From Tretioscincus oriximinensis (Eukaryota; Chordata; Lepidosauria; Squamata; Gymnophthalmidae): DNA of 64,000 bases. Numbering within the stretch: position 1 is the first letter of the stretch; each line of letters starts with the position of its first letter. The notes under the pieces were generated by a model. The model saw nothing but the letters and a program-made list of their open reading frames with translations, ran no database searches and was not told where the DNA came from. The stretch spans positions 1,117,622 through 1,181,621 of the forward strand of contig JAJVDF010000279.1 in the NCBI GenBank assembly GCA_022410635.1. The letters are read 5' to 3'. This document shows positions 9,736-21,650 of the stretch, one piece after another. A program made the position numbers and the translations under genes.

Positions 9736-9962
9736 TGCTTTTGAAGTGTATGCAAGAGATGGTTACTTAACCTAAATGCTGAAGTAACCTATATATTCTT
9801 TGCCTTTTTTATTTTATGGACTTTGTAAAAAAAGCTAAAACTCTTGCCAATGGAAACAACCTGTTACTTTATCCTGGAAGAAGATGCAACTTATTATAGC
9901 CAGCCTATCCTTTAGGCTGAAAGCTGCATATTTAGTCTGCATAAATTGGGTCAGAACCCATA

Positions 9963-10178
9963 TCTCAACAAGAGCGATACTGAATCAGGCCAAAAGCCAC
10001 CCAGTCCACGATCCAGTCTCACACAGTGGTCGACTATGTTTTGGGGCATCTCAAGCAAATGAGAAAGGCAAAACCTTCACCTGGCCCTGACTCCCTGGCA
10101 AATGGCCTTCGGAGGCAATCTGCTAACCTAAAAGAAGTATCTTGATGCGCCCGTCTTCCATGTATTTGTCCAACCCTA
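9963..10178 (-). mobile_element. CR1 3' fragment, old
   Basis: ATACTGAATCAGGCCAAAAGCC, CAGTCTCACACAGTGG, CCTGACTCCCTGGCAAATGG; its far end abuts a hAT MITE. Confidence 0.65.
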
Positions 10179-10192
10179 TAAAAATACAGGAG

Positions 10193-10330
10193 CAGAGATG
10201 TCAAATCTTTCCAGGTCTTTCTGAACCACAACTCCCAACATTCCATGTGGTTTGGGAGAGTGGGCAGTGGTGGGCGTGGAATGGAATGTGGTTCAGGAAC
10301 ACCTGGAGAACCAACAGTTTGACATCTCTG
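10193..10330. mobile_element. hAT-type MITE
   Basis: Termini CAGAGATGTCAAA and GTTTGACATCTCTG style inverted ends; flanking octamers TACAGGAG and CACAACAG are similar (5 of 8). Internally AACCACAACTCCCAACATTCC. Confidence 0.7.
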
Positions 10331-10354
10331 CACAACAGGATCCTTAAGTAGTCA

Positions 10355-10485
10355 ATTTCAGAGAAATAGCCATGTTAGTCCAGTAGAAAGTCCAGCAAAG
10401 GGGCTAGTAGCGCTTAGAGACTAACAGGAGAAAAAGTAGGTGGCGTAAGCTTTTGTAGACACATCTACTTCTTCAGATGCCCCTT
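10355..10485 (+). repeat. Dispersed 'TAGACACATCTACTTC' repeat
   Basis: TTCAGAGAAATAGCCATG, GAGACTAACAGGAGAAAAAG, TTTTGTAGACACATCTACTTC; a common reptile interspersed repeat, class not assigned. Confidence 0.65.
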
Positions 10486-11360
10486 TGCAAGAGGATCCCT
10501 GTTGAATCAAACCACAGAGGACTAATCCAGCATCCTACCTCCATCCCTTTCTGCACTGGTTTTCTACTGTATGTCCCAGAACAGAAACCAGTCATACTGG
10601 TGCAAACAATGAAACCTGTGGGTGGCAGGTCCCTATTCTGGAACAAGACCCTACGCAGTAACCCCAGTTGTGCCTGGGCTTCCTCACACAGAAAAGGAGA
10701 GCAAAACATTTACCTGCGCTTGACCTTCCTTTCAATTTGGAGGTTTCCCTTCAAGGAAAACTTTGCTGTGAATCAATGTTCAGAACAAGTTTGCGTGTGC
10801 ACTATTTATGTCAGATTAAAATTGTGCAGGATGCATTTCAGTTAAAGCCAAGTATGCATGCAGGACAACAGCTTCGCCTAGATCTGCATTTTGATAGATG
10901 AGTGCTTTTTAAAAAACGGAGAACGGGCTGTGCAGTTATGTTAATTATTTCAGAAATGAACAATGATTTGCAGTTATAGTTTCTGAGTGGGGAATGGCAG
11001 GATAATAGCAGGCATGCCAGCCAAAAGAAGAATTTGCATTTCCTTTATGAAAACTCACATATCCACTTTTGGAGGTCTGTCTCATGGCCATCATTGCATG
11101 CCATTGTGTGTAGGCAAGCAGCCCAACAGGTTTTTCCATTCCTATTTTTTCACACTTGAATTAAAAAATGCAGTGAAAGGGAAATGCAAAGTTCAGAAGA
11201 AATTCCTGCAACACATTGGATACACAGTACTTCAGAGGTTAGGAACAGAAGATGAAGAAGTACTGTATTTTGATTTCTACGTGGAAAATAAAGACAGAAG
11301 GGTTTATCGGTGAAGCAAAAAATGCTCTTGGTGACTGTCAGAAGTTAGAATTTCTGAGAA
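10486..11360. other. No gene recognised
   Basis: 10495-10540 faintly resembles old CR1 3' sequence. The 108- and 122-residue frames here have no recognisable domain. Confidence 0.45.
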
Positions 11361-12110
11361 TTATAAGAAATAAAAGGTGTGCAGCAGAGTCCATCATTCT
11401 GAGGAATAATGACCAATAATAGGGCTCAGAACTTTGCCAACCTCCAGAGACCAATGTCAAGGCTCGGAACTTCGGCAGACTCATGACCAGTGTCCTGGGT
11501 TAGAAACTGGTTAACAGAAACTGTTCTGTTAGAAAAAGACAGGAAACAGAGGGAAATAATAAATGGGCAGTTCTCTGGGTGGAAAGATGTGAGAAGTGGA
11601 ATACCCCAGGGTTCAGTACTGGGACCAGAACAGAGATGAAAAAGAAGGGAAAGAACAACAAAGTTGGGGATGGATGAAAGCTGGAAGAAGAAGAACTGGG
11701 TTCTTATACCCCGCTTTTCTCACCTTTCAAAAGGACTCAAAGCGGCTTACAAGGGTATTTTTGCCCAAATGCTTACATTATATCTTCCCCACCACCCTCT
11801 GGTGGTTCCCATGTATCTACTTGCAGTCAGTTGCAATTTCTTGCAATTCATGCTTTCAAATAGCTGGGTTGGCTAGAGCTACAGACAAGTGGAAGGTGCT
11901 TATCCCTCCCCACGTCCAACACAGGGCTTCGAAACCCCATCTCCCAGGTGAAAATAAAGAAGGGAAGGAAAATGGAAAAAAGGTACAAAACGAAGGATCA
12001 GCAAGTGAAAGATGGGACCGAGGGAGAGAGTGGAGGCAAGGATGGAAGCAAAGGGGAAGAGGGGCTAGGGCCCGTTGCATTACTGTTAACTACCGGGCTA
12101 ATTCCATTAG
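11361..12110 (+). mobile_element. Non-autonomous Helitron interrupted by a SINE
   Basis: 5' end TTATAAGAAATAAAAGG, two CCAAT-type repeat units, RT-derived piece (about 11500-11635, SGIPQGSVLGP readable after one frame slip), then a minus-strand SINE (11683-11950), the rest of the purine tract, a decayed hairpin and the terminus CTAATTCCATTAG|T. The apparent 176-residue frame at 11596-12126 spans Helitron and SINE and is not a gene. Confidence 0.85.
11683..11950 (-). mobile_element. SINE family A inserted in a Helitron
   Basis: Begins AAGAAGAAGAACTGGGTTC (tail) and ends at CGAAACCCCATCTCCCAGG (box B side); the first tRNA bases are missing. It splits the Helitron at 11361-12110, so it is younger. 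Confidence 0.88.
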
Positions 12111-13311
12111 TAATAATCATAAATAAAAGAAAACCCACAAACCTAGAAAGGCTCTATCTTTCTATCCAAAGAATCCTACAATGTGTGTTTCTTGTCACTA
12201 GCACTGTATTTTTGCATGTTTCCAAATTGCATGTGACAATACAGTCTTGCCCTCCACAGTGAGAACAAACACTGATCCGCAAGGCAAACTAAAAAGGTCA
12301 GTTTGAACTCCACGCTGAAATGGAGCCACTTCTGCCAAGAAACGACATAAAAGACCATTTCCCTTCCTTAAGGTTTTCTTCCAAACCACTAGCATTTCTA
12401 TTTGGAGCAGCAGTGACTAATGCATATACCAGTTCTCATGTCACAAATTGCTAACAAGCAGAAAGCTGCTTTTTTTTTTCTATTTTCTTTTCCCTGTTGG
12501 AAAAGGGGCGGGAAATGGGGGAAGATAAGAACCATGTGTGTGCATTCCTGCGAGTCTTGTAAAGCTAGCAGAAAGGAAAGGGGGGGGGGATGGAGAGATG
12601 GTGGAAAGAGAGCAAGAACGAAAAGAGCACACACATACATGTGACAAACGAGTATGAAGAATTTCCAGAGGCAAAGGCCAATGAAAAACAGATGCTCTTC
12701 TCTCTTTGCAGGTTCCGTCTTGGGCCGACAATCTGAAACGCTGCATTTAAGCCGATAAGGCAGAGTGTAAATCAGTCATTTCCAAGACCCCTCGTAGAAA
12801 TGCCAATTTCCACTGCTATTTGGACAGGGCTGGCTTTGAGGAGCTAAAGCAATGTGATTCTTATGGAGCCAAGGGTAGTAAAGGAAGTCGAGAACACAGT
12901 CTCCTTGAGTCCCGGTTCTTTGTGTACCTCTTGGCCTACAAGCCCAGTTACTTCCTGCTTGGAATAAGAGAATTTTAGCCAAGTATTTTATGGGCAAAGA
13001 AAACCATTGTTGCCCTGGATCCTTGTTGGCAGAATTAAACCAATTTAGCTGAAATGGGCCTTTGGGTGGAAGGACGCTCTGAAGTGAAAAGCCCTAATTT
13101 GCTGTCAGAATAGCCACCTAAATAATGGCTGGAAACTCAGTTCTGGCCAAAGAATCCTAAGGTTGGCTGAAAACAAAGCAATAATCTATTCAGAAATTCC
13201 TTTTTAAAAACGCACAGATGTTATGCTAGAAAAACCTAGCCTTAAGTACCCTCAACGCCGTAACCATAGAGACCTGCTTGCATAGTAATAGTTATGGAGT
13301 GCCGCTATCTT
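12111..13311. other. No gene or clear repeat
   Basis: Contains T9 at 12471 and G9 at 12581 runs; frames up to 88 residues are uninformative. Confidence 0.5.
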
Positions 13312-13572
13312 CAGAAGCAATAACAACTAAGGGTATAAATGGATACTAAGATAGTTGTCTGGATGTAGCCTCCGGGATGGAGCAACAGGCAGGACTTTTG
13401 AAATACCATTTGCAGGGAGTCACGAAGAGGAGCAGCATATTTTGCTTTCCTCTGTTTGGACTGCCCAGGTGCATCTGGTGGGCCTCTGTGTGACACAGAA
13501 TGCTGGACTCGATGGGCTGTGGCCTGATCCAGTATGGCTCTTCTTATGTTCTTATGTTCTTATGTTCTCCCT
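13312..13572 (+). mobile_element. CR1 3' end, TTCTTATG-tail subfamily
   Basis: AAGGGTATAAATGGATACTA, GATGTAGCCTCCGGGATGG, GCATCTGGTGGGCCTCTGTG, tail of CTTCTTATGTTCTTATG. Confidence 0.88.
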
Positions 13573-13649
13573 CCAGTTCTCTGTGGAGTTAAGACGGGAT
13601 ATCAGTTGTCAACAAAATAACCAGCTTCCAATTTCTCATTTTCCGACAG

Positions 13650-14295
13650 AATTTCTGTTTTATGGTTCTCAGTTGTATTTCTGCCTGCTTTTCCATGCCA
13701 TTTTTTCACCGTGACAAGGGCTTATTATGAAAGCTTGGATGCCCAGTAGCTTCGTGAAGCTGGCAGTAGTAGCAGTAGCAGCGCTTTGCACAATAGCACC
13801 ATTTGACTCTCCTTACATTTGGGCCACTGCTACTCAGCGGTGATCACCGAGCGCTCCCCAGGGGGTTCGGTGGAAAGAAGGCGGCACCAGTAGCACCACG
13901 TTGGGGGAAAGAAGGGCGGAGTTCACCCAATGTGGCAGTACCCACAGGCAAACAGAGCCATTAATGAGGGTATAAAATGGCAACTTAACTCTATGAGGTG
14001 CATCACCGAACCTCCTGGGCAGTGCTCGGCGATCGCCGCTGAGTAGCAGCAGCCCAAATGTAAGGAGAGTCAAACGGCGCTATTGTGCAAATGGTGGGGT
14101 CTGCTGGGAAGTATAGTCCAAGCAGTAGGCAGCCTCTTATATCAATGTGCAAATCTATAAGGTCCAGAAGCCAGATAAGGAGGGCCAACAGAAGAAAATG
14201 AAGATAAAGCTTTTAAATAAGAGCTCGTCAATTGTGAAAAAAATGGCATAAAAAAGCAGACAGAAATACAACTTAAAACCATAAAACAAGAAACA
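13650..14295. repeat. Large foldback of the 'AGCTTCCTGTTT' family
   Basis: Outer arms (13653-13735 and 14207-14293) carry TTGTATTTCTGCCTGCTTTT and its complement. Inner arms 13786-13870 and 14006-14090 are 85 bp each with 9 differences by eye, 8 of them transitions. Unique centre of about 135 bp. Contains CTGGGAAGTATAGT at 14104. Confidence 0.85.
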
Positions 14296-15120
14296 AACAT
14301 TCTGTTAGGAAGTAAGCTGGCAGTTTGTTACTGTTTGCATCAGGCACTCCGCCTGTAGGATTTTTTTTTCAGGCTGCTGAGAAACTATTCAAAAAATAGC
14401 AACTCTACGTGAGACATCAAAGACAAATTCAACAGTATCTGGATTTAGAATGCTTCATCAACAGCTGCACCCACATAGGCACCACAAAGCACTTCCCAGT
14501 TTACCATATGTAGGGTATCCAAGTATTTGGATGAAATTGAGCCGGTGAATTTACATACAGATGGCCACACAACCGATCTTGGGGCGACCTTATTTCTAAA
14601 ACTGTGTCTAGGTACTTATCAAGCCCCAATAAGAATTTTTTCCCCACCCACGAGCAGGACATTGGTTTGTGGAATTTACAACCAGATGGGATGCTAGCCT
14701 GGATGGCTTTTAAAAAGGTGAAATTCATGCACAACAATGGAATCAATGGCTAACAAAACAGATGCCTAGATACTAACTCTAGGTTGCCGTATCAGTCTAG
14801 ATGTCTCTAAGGACCATTTGCAGGGAGATGAAAACAAATGAGAGCTTCACCCTTTTCTGTTTTTAGAATGACCAAAATTAGATGGTGGTCTGCTTCCTCT
14901 TATGATCTTGACAAGTATGTCAAGACTACAAGAACGTACCTCTTCCAGGCTGGAGAAACAGGTAGATGCGTCTAAATTTTGGGGGGCAAGAAACCAAGAG
15001 CAACAAAAAGATTTACCTTTTCCCTCTGCTTGGAAACACATAGAAGCAAATAGTATGTGACCCGTTCCAGTAAGGTTGCCCTTAAGTGCTTACCTCCGTG
15101 CAGAATGAGAGGATGGAGCA
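14296..15120. other. No gene or clear repeat
   Basis: Intronic; TGGATGAAATTGAGCCGGTG region (14530) is unique-looking. Confidence 0.5.
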
Positions 15121-15690
15121 CATTTATTTATTTATTGACATAGACTGCCCTATACTCAAGGCAGATCACAATGAAAAAGTGATTTGAACAGATTAAAATA
15201 GAACAATTTAAAAACACAGTATTGCCTTCACGGAAGAGAGGATATTCAGCTCAGCCAAACGCGAGAGTGAACAGGTGCATCTTCACCAGGCACCTGAATG
15301 TGTTCAGTGTAGGGGCCTGATACACCTCAGAGGGCAGAGAATTCCACAACCTGGGAGCTACCACAGAGAAGGCCCCCGCATGTCTACACCCCCTTAATGA
15401 GTGAGGAATGAGGGACTGTCAGGAGAGCCTCATCAGAAAATCGTAGGATGTGAGCATGTATGTATGGGAGGAGGTGTTCCTTCAAATATTTGGGGCCCAA
15501 GCCATTTAGGCCTTGTAAGTCAATGTTAGTACTTTGAATTGGGCTCTGTAGTTAAATAGGCAGCCAGTGCACTTCTTTCAAGACTGGCATAATGTGTGTC
15601 TGGCCAGCAGCACCAGTCTGCTGCACCAGCTGCAACTTCCAAACTGTCTTCAGGGGTGGCCCCACATAGAGCTCTTAAAATGCTTTACAG
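15121..15690 (-). mobile_element. L2-like LINE 3' end
   Basis: The (TTTA)n tail at 15121, then the antisense 3' UTR and RT C-terminal coding region with many stops (CACCAGGCACCTGAATGTG ... CAAACTGTCTTCAGGGG). Confidence 0.87.
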
Positions 15691-16286
15691 GCCCAGTTTA
15701 TGGGAGAGTTTATTTTTTATCTCGGATAAAAAATAGCTGAATTCTAGAGCCATTACTGACCTCCTGAGAAAGTATCTCCCCAAGAAATTCCACAACTGCA
15801 AAGCTTTCAGGCCCAGGAGACACATTTATTTCCTGCAAATATTGTGGCAGAAGCAGCTCACATTTTTGCATCACAGGATTTATCCTGCTTACAGAGAGAA
15901 TGCAGCCTTGTGGTCTACAAGCTAGTTTGAGGAATGAAGGATCCAACTGCCATAAAAGTCATATGCTTGCGTCTTGTTGTCCATACTCCACTGTCCTCAT
16001 GCTTGTGATGATAAATAACACAAATGCTTAGAATAGCTTACTGTGGGTGATCTAAGAGGAATCCTAAAATCAAAATGCCAGGTATGATTTAAGCAAGTCT
16101 AACGAACGATCTTGTCATCATCTCTACTATTAATAAGAAGATGAGCCCAAACTTACGAGGTCTGCCACTGGTCTTTACAGACTAATGATGGGCTCAGAAT
16201 GTTGGATTTAGTGCATGTGCTCACACGGTGACACTAGCATAGGTTGCCCATCCATCAGCACAATATGGAAGAGAGGGCAACCTATG

Positions 16287-16785
16287 ATGCCTGGGCCAAA
16301 TTTGTCATCGCTACCACATGCCAATGCTTGCCGTATTTGCTAATGCTCACGGTGCACAGGACCTTCTGCCACTACATCTTGGTACCTATGCTCGTGGCAC
16401 AACCACTTCCAGAAAACGGGAGGACACCTTCCTTCGACAGCCACAGCTGCATGAGGGTGAGGGGGCAGGGGGAGCCAAAAGCAACCACCACCACCACCAC
16501 CTCTGGTGACCAATTGCCCAAACCATGCTTGCCCAAACCCACTCATCTAATATAAACCAAGGGTGGCTGACAATTCCAGCGCCTGGCCCAAACTGGCATT
16601 TTGCTGTCACCGCCTGCCAATTCTTGCCACATCTGCTAATACCCGTTTTACCTGGAACACTTTACCACCGCATGCCAATGCCCGTGCCACACGCTGCCGG
16701 CAATGTACATGGCATGCATTACCTCCAGGGAGTTGGTAATCACCTTCCCTTGACAGCCACAGCTGCATCAAAAACTATCAGCTAG
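16287..16785 (+). repeat. Unrecognised duplicated segment
   Basis: Two diverged copies of a roughly 170-190 bp unit (about 16287-16455 and 16577-16770): CCACATGCCAATGCTTGCC vs CCGCCTGCCAATTCTTGCC, ending CGACAGCCACAGCTGCAT vs TGACAGCCACAGCTGCAT. Sub-motifs such as CATGCCAATGCC recur. Frames at 16244-16555 and 16525-16785 follow the duplication. Could be a satellite remnant. Confidence 0.6.
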
Positions 16786-17590
16786 ATTGGGAGCTATCCA
16801 AAGCCATCAACAAATCATTGGCACTTTTGGAGTTGGCCAAGTCTCTCAATATTGCCATAATTCATCTCGCTAAATCTCAGAGTCCAAATTACAATTAACA
16901 CTTGTGAGCCATTCTGGAGAGAAGGCCCAAATTATCAGCAAGCCTCTGGCCCAGCTCCCCAATGTTATCTGAAGGAATATTCAACCACCAAATTTGAAAA
17001 TTTCCAGGATTGCATTGAATAAAGAAAGACACATTTTACCAACAAGACAAAAATGATGTAAACATTTATTATTATTCCCTCTTTTTTTGCTATTATCTTC
17101 CATAACAAACAAGCTACCTGTCATAATACGTTTTCCATTTATTTTTCTTACCTCCCCCTCTCATTCTAGATCTTCACATTTGTCGCATATTGCTTTTGAT
17201 TGTTCTCCATTTTATAACCTTTTTCCAATATTCCATCCTTTAGGTGCTCCACTCTAGTCCATTATAAACTTCCCCTTTTACCAGACAAAAATCTAGTTGC
17301 TCTATCATATTTTCGTATCATCTTTGAATTGTCCGTTTATAAAAAACTTTCGAAACTATTACAAGTACTAACACGGACTTCAAACGTTCATTATACAAGG
17401 AGTTACTATGCAGGATTTCTGTCTTTCTGCTGACATTGTGCTGTTACCACAGCTATGGGTTAGACTTGTGTCTATGATGCCTTGCAAACTCCTGATCTTA
17501 ACTTTGATGCTGAGGTGCTCCACAGTGGCCCTCCAGATATTCCTGAACCACAAAGGTTCTTCTGAAATCCATAGTATGTTATTCAAATAA
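16786..17590. other. No gene; short hAT-like scrap
   Basis: AT-rich. GGCCCTCCAGATATTCCTG at 17527 resembles the interior of the hAT MITEs at 10193 and 54063. Confidence 0.4.
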
Positions 17591-18235
17591 ATCTTTCCCC
17601 TAAAATAATTGGGAATTCACAATTGTCACTCCAAGTCCTCTCATTGGGCAGAAACATGCGAACCCCTGTCCAATGAGAGCGCCTGTAGGATTCCCAGCAA
17701 AGGTTTCTATCCAATGAGAATTCCAGTAATATAGGCAGCTGTACTTCAGCGTCACAAGCAGAGATGCTAACCCATTTCATTTCCAGTTGCAAGACAGAGG
17801 TGGATCAGCCATTCCCACCTGCGGAGCATGTACCATTGTGTGCCTAGCTTTGGCTAGCGCTACCTGCTGCCTCCTCCCTGTGAGGCAGTTGGCTTTTGCC
17901 ATCTGCATTCTGACCTGATGTTGTGCCTATGGGAGAAGTGTGTTTCAACACGTGGCTTCCCAGCCACTGCCTGCCGCCTACAGGGGAGGAGGGTTGGGCA
18001 TGCGGCTTCTCTCCTACCACCTGTTTCTTCTCTCCTACCACCCTTTGTCAGCTCAGCCGCAAAGGACACATCTTTGGTAATGTCTCCTTTTGCAGCAGCC
18101 CATTTTTTTGCGTACAGAAATGGAACCGCTCCGGGGGGCAGGACCTCCACCCCAGGATCTGCATGCAAAATCGTGGTTCCTTGTTTATATATTATGATAT
18201 GCTGGGCAATATATGTTAGGTGATGTATTTTGCTT
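17591..18235. other. GC-richer segment with repeated CCAAT-type motifs, unclassified
   Basis: GTCCAATGAGAGCGCC, ATCCAATGAGAATTCC and TCTCATTGGGCAG within 17635-17730, followed by a C/T-rich block with frames in several phases. Probably an unidentified mobile element. Confidence 0.35.
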
Positions 18236-19104
18236 TTAAAATACAAGAAAAAAGATCTCCTTTCCTAAAGAAAAGAACATTTGCCAGTTTTTAAAGTAGG
18301 AATTATATTTAGTCCTTTTGGATTTGTTCTTCAAATTTTCTGACTCACTTGGTTCAGAGGAAAACATCTGGTAGTGTCGGTGCTTAAAGCACGATTATTT
18401 TAAATTAGATTAGGAAGAAAAAGTTACGTAACACACGATGAAGAAAAGCCTTGTATCCGACATATATACTGTAGCCTTTTTTCTAAATGAGAGGTATAAA
18501 TCTGTTTTTGCAAGGATCAAAAATAAACTTCCAGGAACCGTTCCCTTTCTACAATTTTTGTAAAGTTGGCCATTTCTAGCTGCTTTATTTTTTAAGTTTA
18601 ATATTAATTAATTTAAATATATACTGTTTTCTACTACCAACTTCCAAAGAGGCCAACCAAAATAAAGATTACAAAGAATGAAATAAACTCTTAAAACAGC
18701 ACAGCAACTTCAAAAAGAAATCATTGAAAGCTGGATGAGTTAAGGAACCATTGAAAACTGGGTGAGTTCAGACACTAAGGATCCCTGGGCAAAGAAAAGT
18801 ACAGTATCTTAGCATACACATGAAATCTGTAAATATAGATACCTTACAAATAAAACATCAAAGGTTATTCCTGATTAAATGGAATACCCCACCGACAACT
18901 AAACAAACTCTGCCCATACAGGAGAGAATGTGTGAGCACAAGCAGAAGATTCCAGATCTGAATTGCCAGTAAATCTTTATATCAGAGCCTACTGACAGGT
19001 TTGAGGGCCCTAACCCAATATACAGTTATAGACAGAGCCACACAGCCCATTACTGCCCAGTGCTGGAAATTGCACGAGAATCTCATAAGTAGTTGAATAC
19101 TTCT
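18236..19104. other. No gene or clear repeat
   Basis: AT-rich intron-like DNA. Confidence 0.5.
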
Positions 19105-19400
19105 GTAGGAGGAGGAAGGAACCCATTTTTATACCCTGCTTTTCTCAACCCGAAAGGAGTAAAAGTGGCTTATAAAAAAAGTGGCCACCCTGAGAACTTC
19201 AGATGTAGGGCGGGGTATAAGTATAAATAAATAAAAATTTATGTCCTTCTCTTCACAACAGACACCATGTGAAGTAGGTGGGGCCGAGAAAGATACAAAG
19301 AACTGTGACTAGGCAAAGTTCACTCAGATGCCTTTTCTTATGGAGGAGTACAGAACTGAACCAGGAGACTTCCAAATAGAGAGTCTGATGCTCTAACCAG
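19105..19400 (-). mobile_element. SINE family B (Sauria-like), split by an L2-type tail
   Basis: The plus strand reads GAGGAGGAAGG, TTTTTATACCCTGCTTTTCTC, then at 19186-19238 a plus-oriented LINE tail (CCACCCTGAG ... ATAAATAAATAAA), then CTTCTCTTCACAACAGACAC and the antisense head with GATGCTCTAACCAG. The tail matches family A. Confidence 0.82.
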
Positions 19401-19889
19401 ACTGGCAGCTGCTGTAGTAAAAAACGAGTCATGCAAGAGGCTTGTCCACTCCACCCAACAATAAGGAAGGAGGGGCCACTGCAATAAAACATTATGTATG
19501 TATGCATGTGCAAATACACATAAAGCATATTTCGTCCAACAAGCATCCTGAATGAGGGGAATTGAGCGCTGAAAGGGGGGAACAAAACCGTTACCATGGC
19601 AGTAGAACCCTTTCCCCCTCTTTACAGAGGAGCAGCTGCTTCTCCCATCTGGACTCAGCATGTCTCAGGCTGTGTTTAGTAAGACTGCTGCCAATAACAT
19701 CACCTGTGAAACTATAACTGACATAAGCATGCTAGGGCGCTGAACAATAAGCCCTTCTTCAGTTACAACTGTCTCCAGAAGCTTCAGTCAAAACATGAAG
19801 CTAACCAGTGGTATATTTCCATTTTACACGGGTAAGTGACCTATTACTTCAATGGTTTCCTCTTAAAAGAATCTCCCTTGCAATGCAGT

Positions 19890-20340
19890 TATCTTAGACC
19901 ACATCCCCATGCATGGTTTCTACGGAGTTGGTAGCAACATCAACTTCAATCTGCCCCACCAGGTCACACATGTACAGCGATCCATTTGCTAAAAAGGTCC
20001 ATTGTGGGGAATTTCCAGCCACGAAGTTTGTGCGATTTAACAACGGGCATTTTGTAAAATCCGAAAGAAAGCTTTATGGGGACATTCAGCAATGAGAACT
20101 TGGCAAATCTAGCGAGACTTTGGGCGACATGAAAAGTTCATTGGTTCTCAGCTTGCAGAGAATGCTGGGGATTGTAGTAAGGTAAGCGCAGCAATGAGAA
20201 TCGTGATGAGATTGATAAGCAATGTGTCGGAACAGCATGGAATCTATAAAGTAGGTGGGGATTGGATGATGAGCACATTTTAAAAGAAACAGCGAGGCAA
20301 CCCTGTCGTGAGGAAGATCCCTTAGTTATTTGCAATGTTT
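19890..20340. repeat. Unclassified segment with a ZNF143-like site
   Basis: ATGCTGGGGATTGTAGT at 20162-20178 is the complement of ACTACAATCCCCAGCAT. TTCAGCAATGAGAACTTGG and GCAGCAATGAGAATCG suggest internal repetition. No gene recognised. Confidence 0.4.
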
Positions 20341-20349
20341 GGACTCTAT

Positions 20350-20480
20350 AACTGAAGCTTATTTATTAACTTATTACTTTTTAATATTATTCTATACTTA
20401 ATGGTCTCCGAGCAGTTTATGATGAACTGTTCAAAAATTGTGTATTTTAAAACAATTAAATGTTAAAGGCACCTTTAATG
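20350..20480 (-). mobile_element. L2-type LINE 3' tail, diverged
   Basis: ATTATTCTATACTTAATGG, TCTCCGAGCAGTTTATGATG. About 100 bp further on lies a tail in the opposite orientation (20585-20660). Confidence 0.5.
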
Positions 20481-20584
20481 CAACCTCAGTTCTGAAGAAC
20501 TCAACTAAAGTAGGGAGGAGGAATAGGTTTTCTTGGTTTAATCCATTTCTTCAAAATTAATTGATGTTTTAACATGTTAATTTG

Positions 20585-20660
20585 TTTTTTATTGTTAACC
20601 ACCCTAAGACCTTTAGGTATGGGCAGGGTACAAACAAACAATCAAATAAACAATCAAACA
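20585..20660 (+). mobile_element. L2-type LINE 3' tail
   Basis: TTGTTAACCACCCTAAGACC, TTTAGGTATGGGCAGGG, then (CAAA/AATA)n. Confidence 0.7.
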
Positions 20661-21650
20661 ACCGTGGATTAAAGGTATGAACCTATAGTAAGACCCTGTC
20701 CTATAACTAGTTATAGGTACTATGTTAAAAAAGACATAAAATGGCAATCAAAAACACTATGAGCAAAACCGTCAATAGCATCAGAAATTGAGGGCAGCCG
20801 GGGAGGGGGGGGGGGGATTCAGTCTTTAATGAAGTTTTTACGAACTTCCTTTGAAAAAAAAGCGAGCTAACAGCATAAGGCATTTGGGTTTTTTAAAAAA
20901 AAAATTCTCTATTCACCTCATTCATCTCATGCATGGTTTTATATACTTCAATTAGGATAATTGACTTCTGGGTGGCTAGCAGTGACAATATCCAAATGAG
21001 ACATCCATATTGTGTGCAGATAACTGCAAGCCCCAGACAGGTCCTTGTTCTGGGATATATTCCAGAATAAGATCCAGTGCAGAAAGAGCCGTATATACCA
21101 AGCAGAATGGCTGCGATACAATTTAATTTTAATTAACACTTAAAGTTAGTAGCGACAGTAGAGAGCAATAGACCAAATTCTTAAGTATGCATATTATATA
21201 TGTGCCCCTCAAGGTCCCTACAGAACCTCGAAACAGAAACGTTTTCCAAATAAGCATTAGAAAGAATAATAAATTCAGCTGAGTGAATAGGGTATGCCAA
21301 AGTGACTGCTATTTCAAATAGAAGATCTAGATTTCTGAAGGTAGGCAACAGGCCCTTGGGAGAAAGGACAGTAAGCAATAACAGGCTGCCCTATTTAGCC
21401 CACCTAGAGCCCCTTTGCTTTCCAAACATGTGTTCTGGAAGTTGTCCAGTTATCTGAGAGAGAATTGTTTGAATTCATTAAGAAATCCAAGTTTCCTTTA
21501 AGATTGCAAAAGATTCTGTATTGAATTGCAGCAGATTAGATGCCTAAAGGCTCGAACGTTCCTTGGGATTGTCTTAGGATTCTGTGGAGAAGCAAGCTAG
21601 GAATTGTAACAGCACACAACTTCGACAACTGATACCCTGGCTATCAAAAG
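20661..21650. other. No gene; one short MITE-like scrap
   Basis: G run at 20803-20814. TTCTGGGATATATTCCAGAATAAG at about 21048-21071 resembles the 38636 foldback interior. Confidence 0.4.

Noticed and set aside
11596..12126. 176-residue plus-strand frame
   Set aside because: Runs from Helitron through SINE and back into Helitron; not a protein.
13355..13714. Recurring peptide beginning MSGCSLRDGATGRT, found open in many CR1 copies
   Set aside because: Lies in the CR1 3' region beyond the polymerase stop. Recurrence reflects repeat copies, not a host protein family; could be rechecked by codon-level selection tests.
16244..16785. Two paralogous small proteins
   Set aside because: The two frames simply mirror a DNA duplication; no start context or domain.
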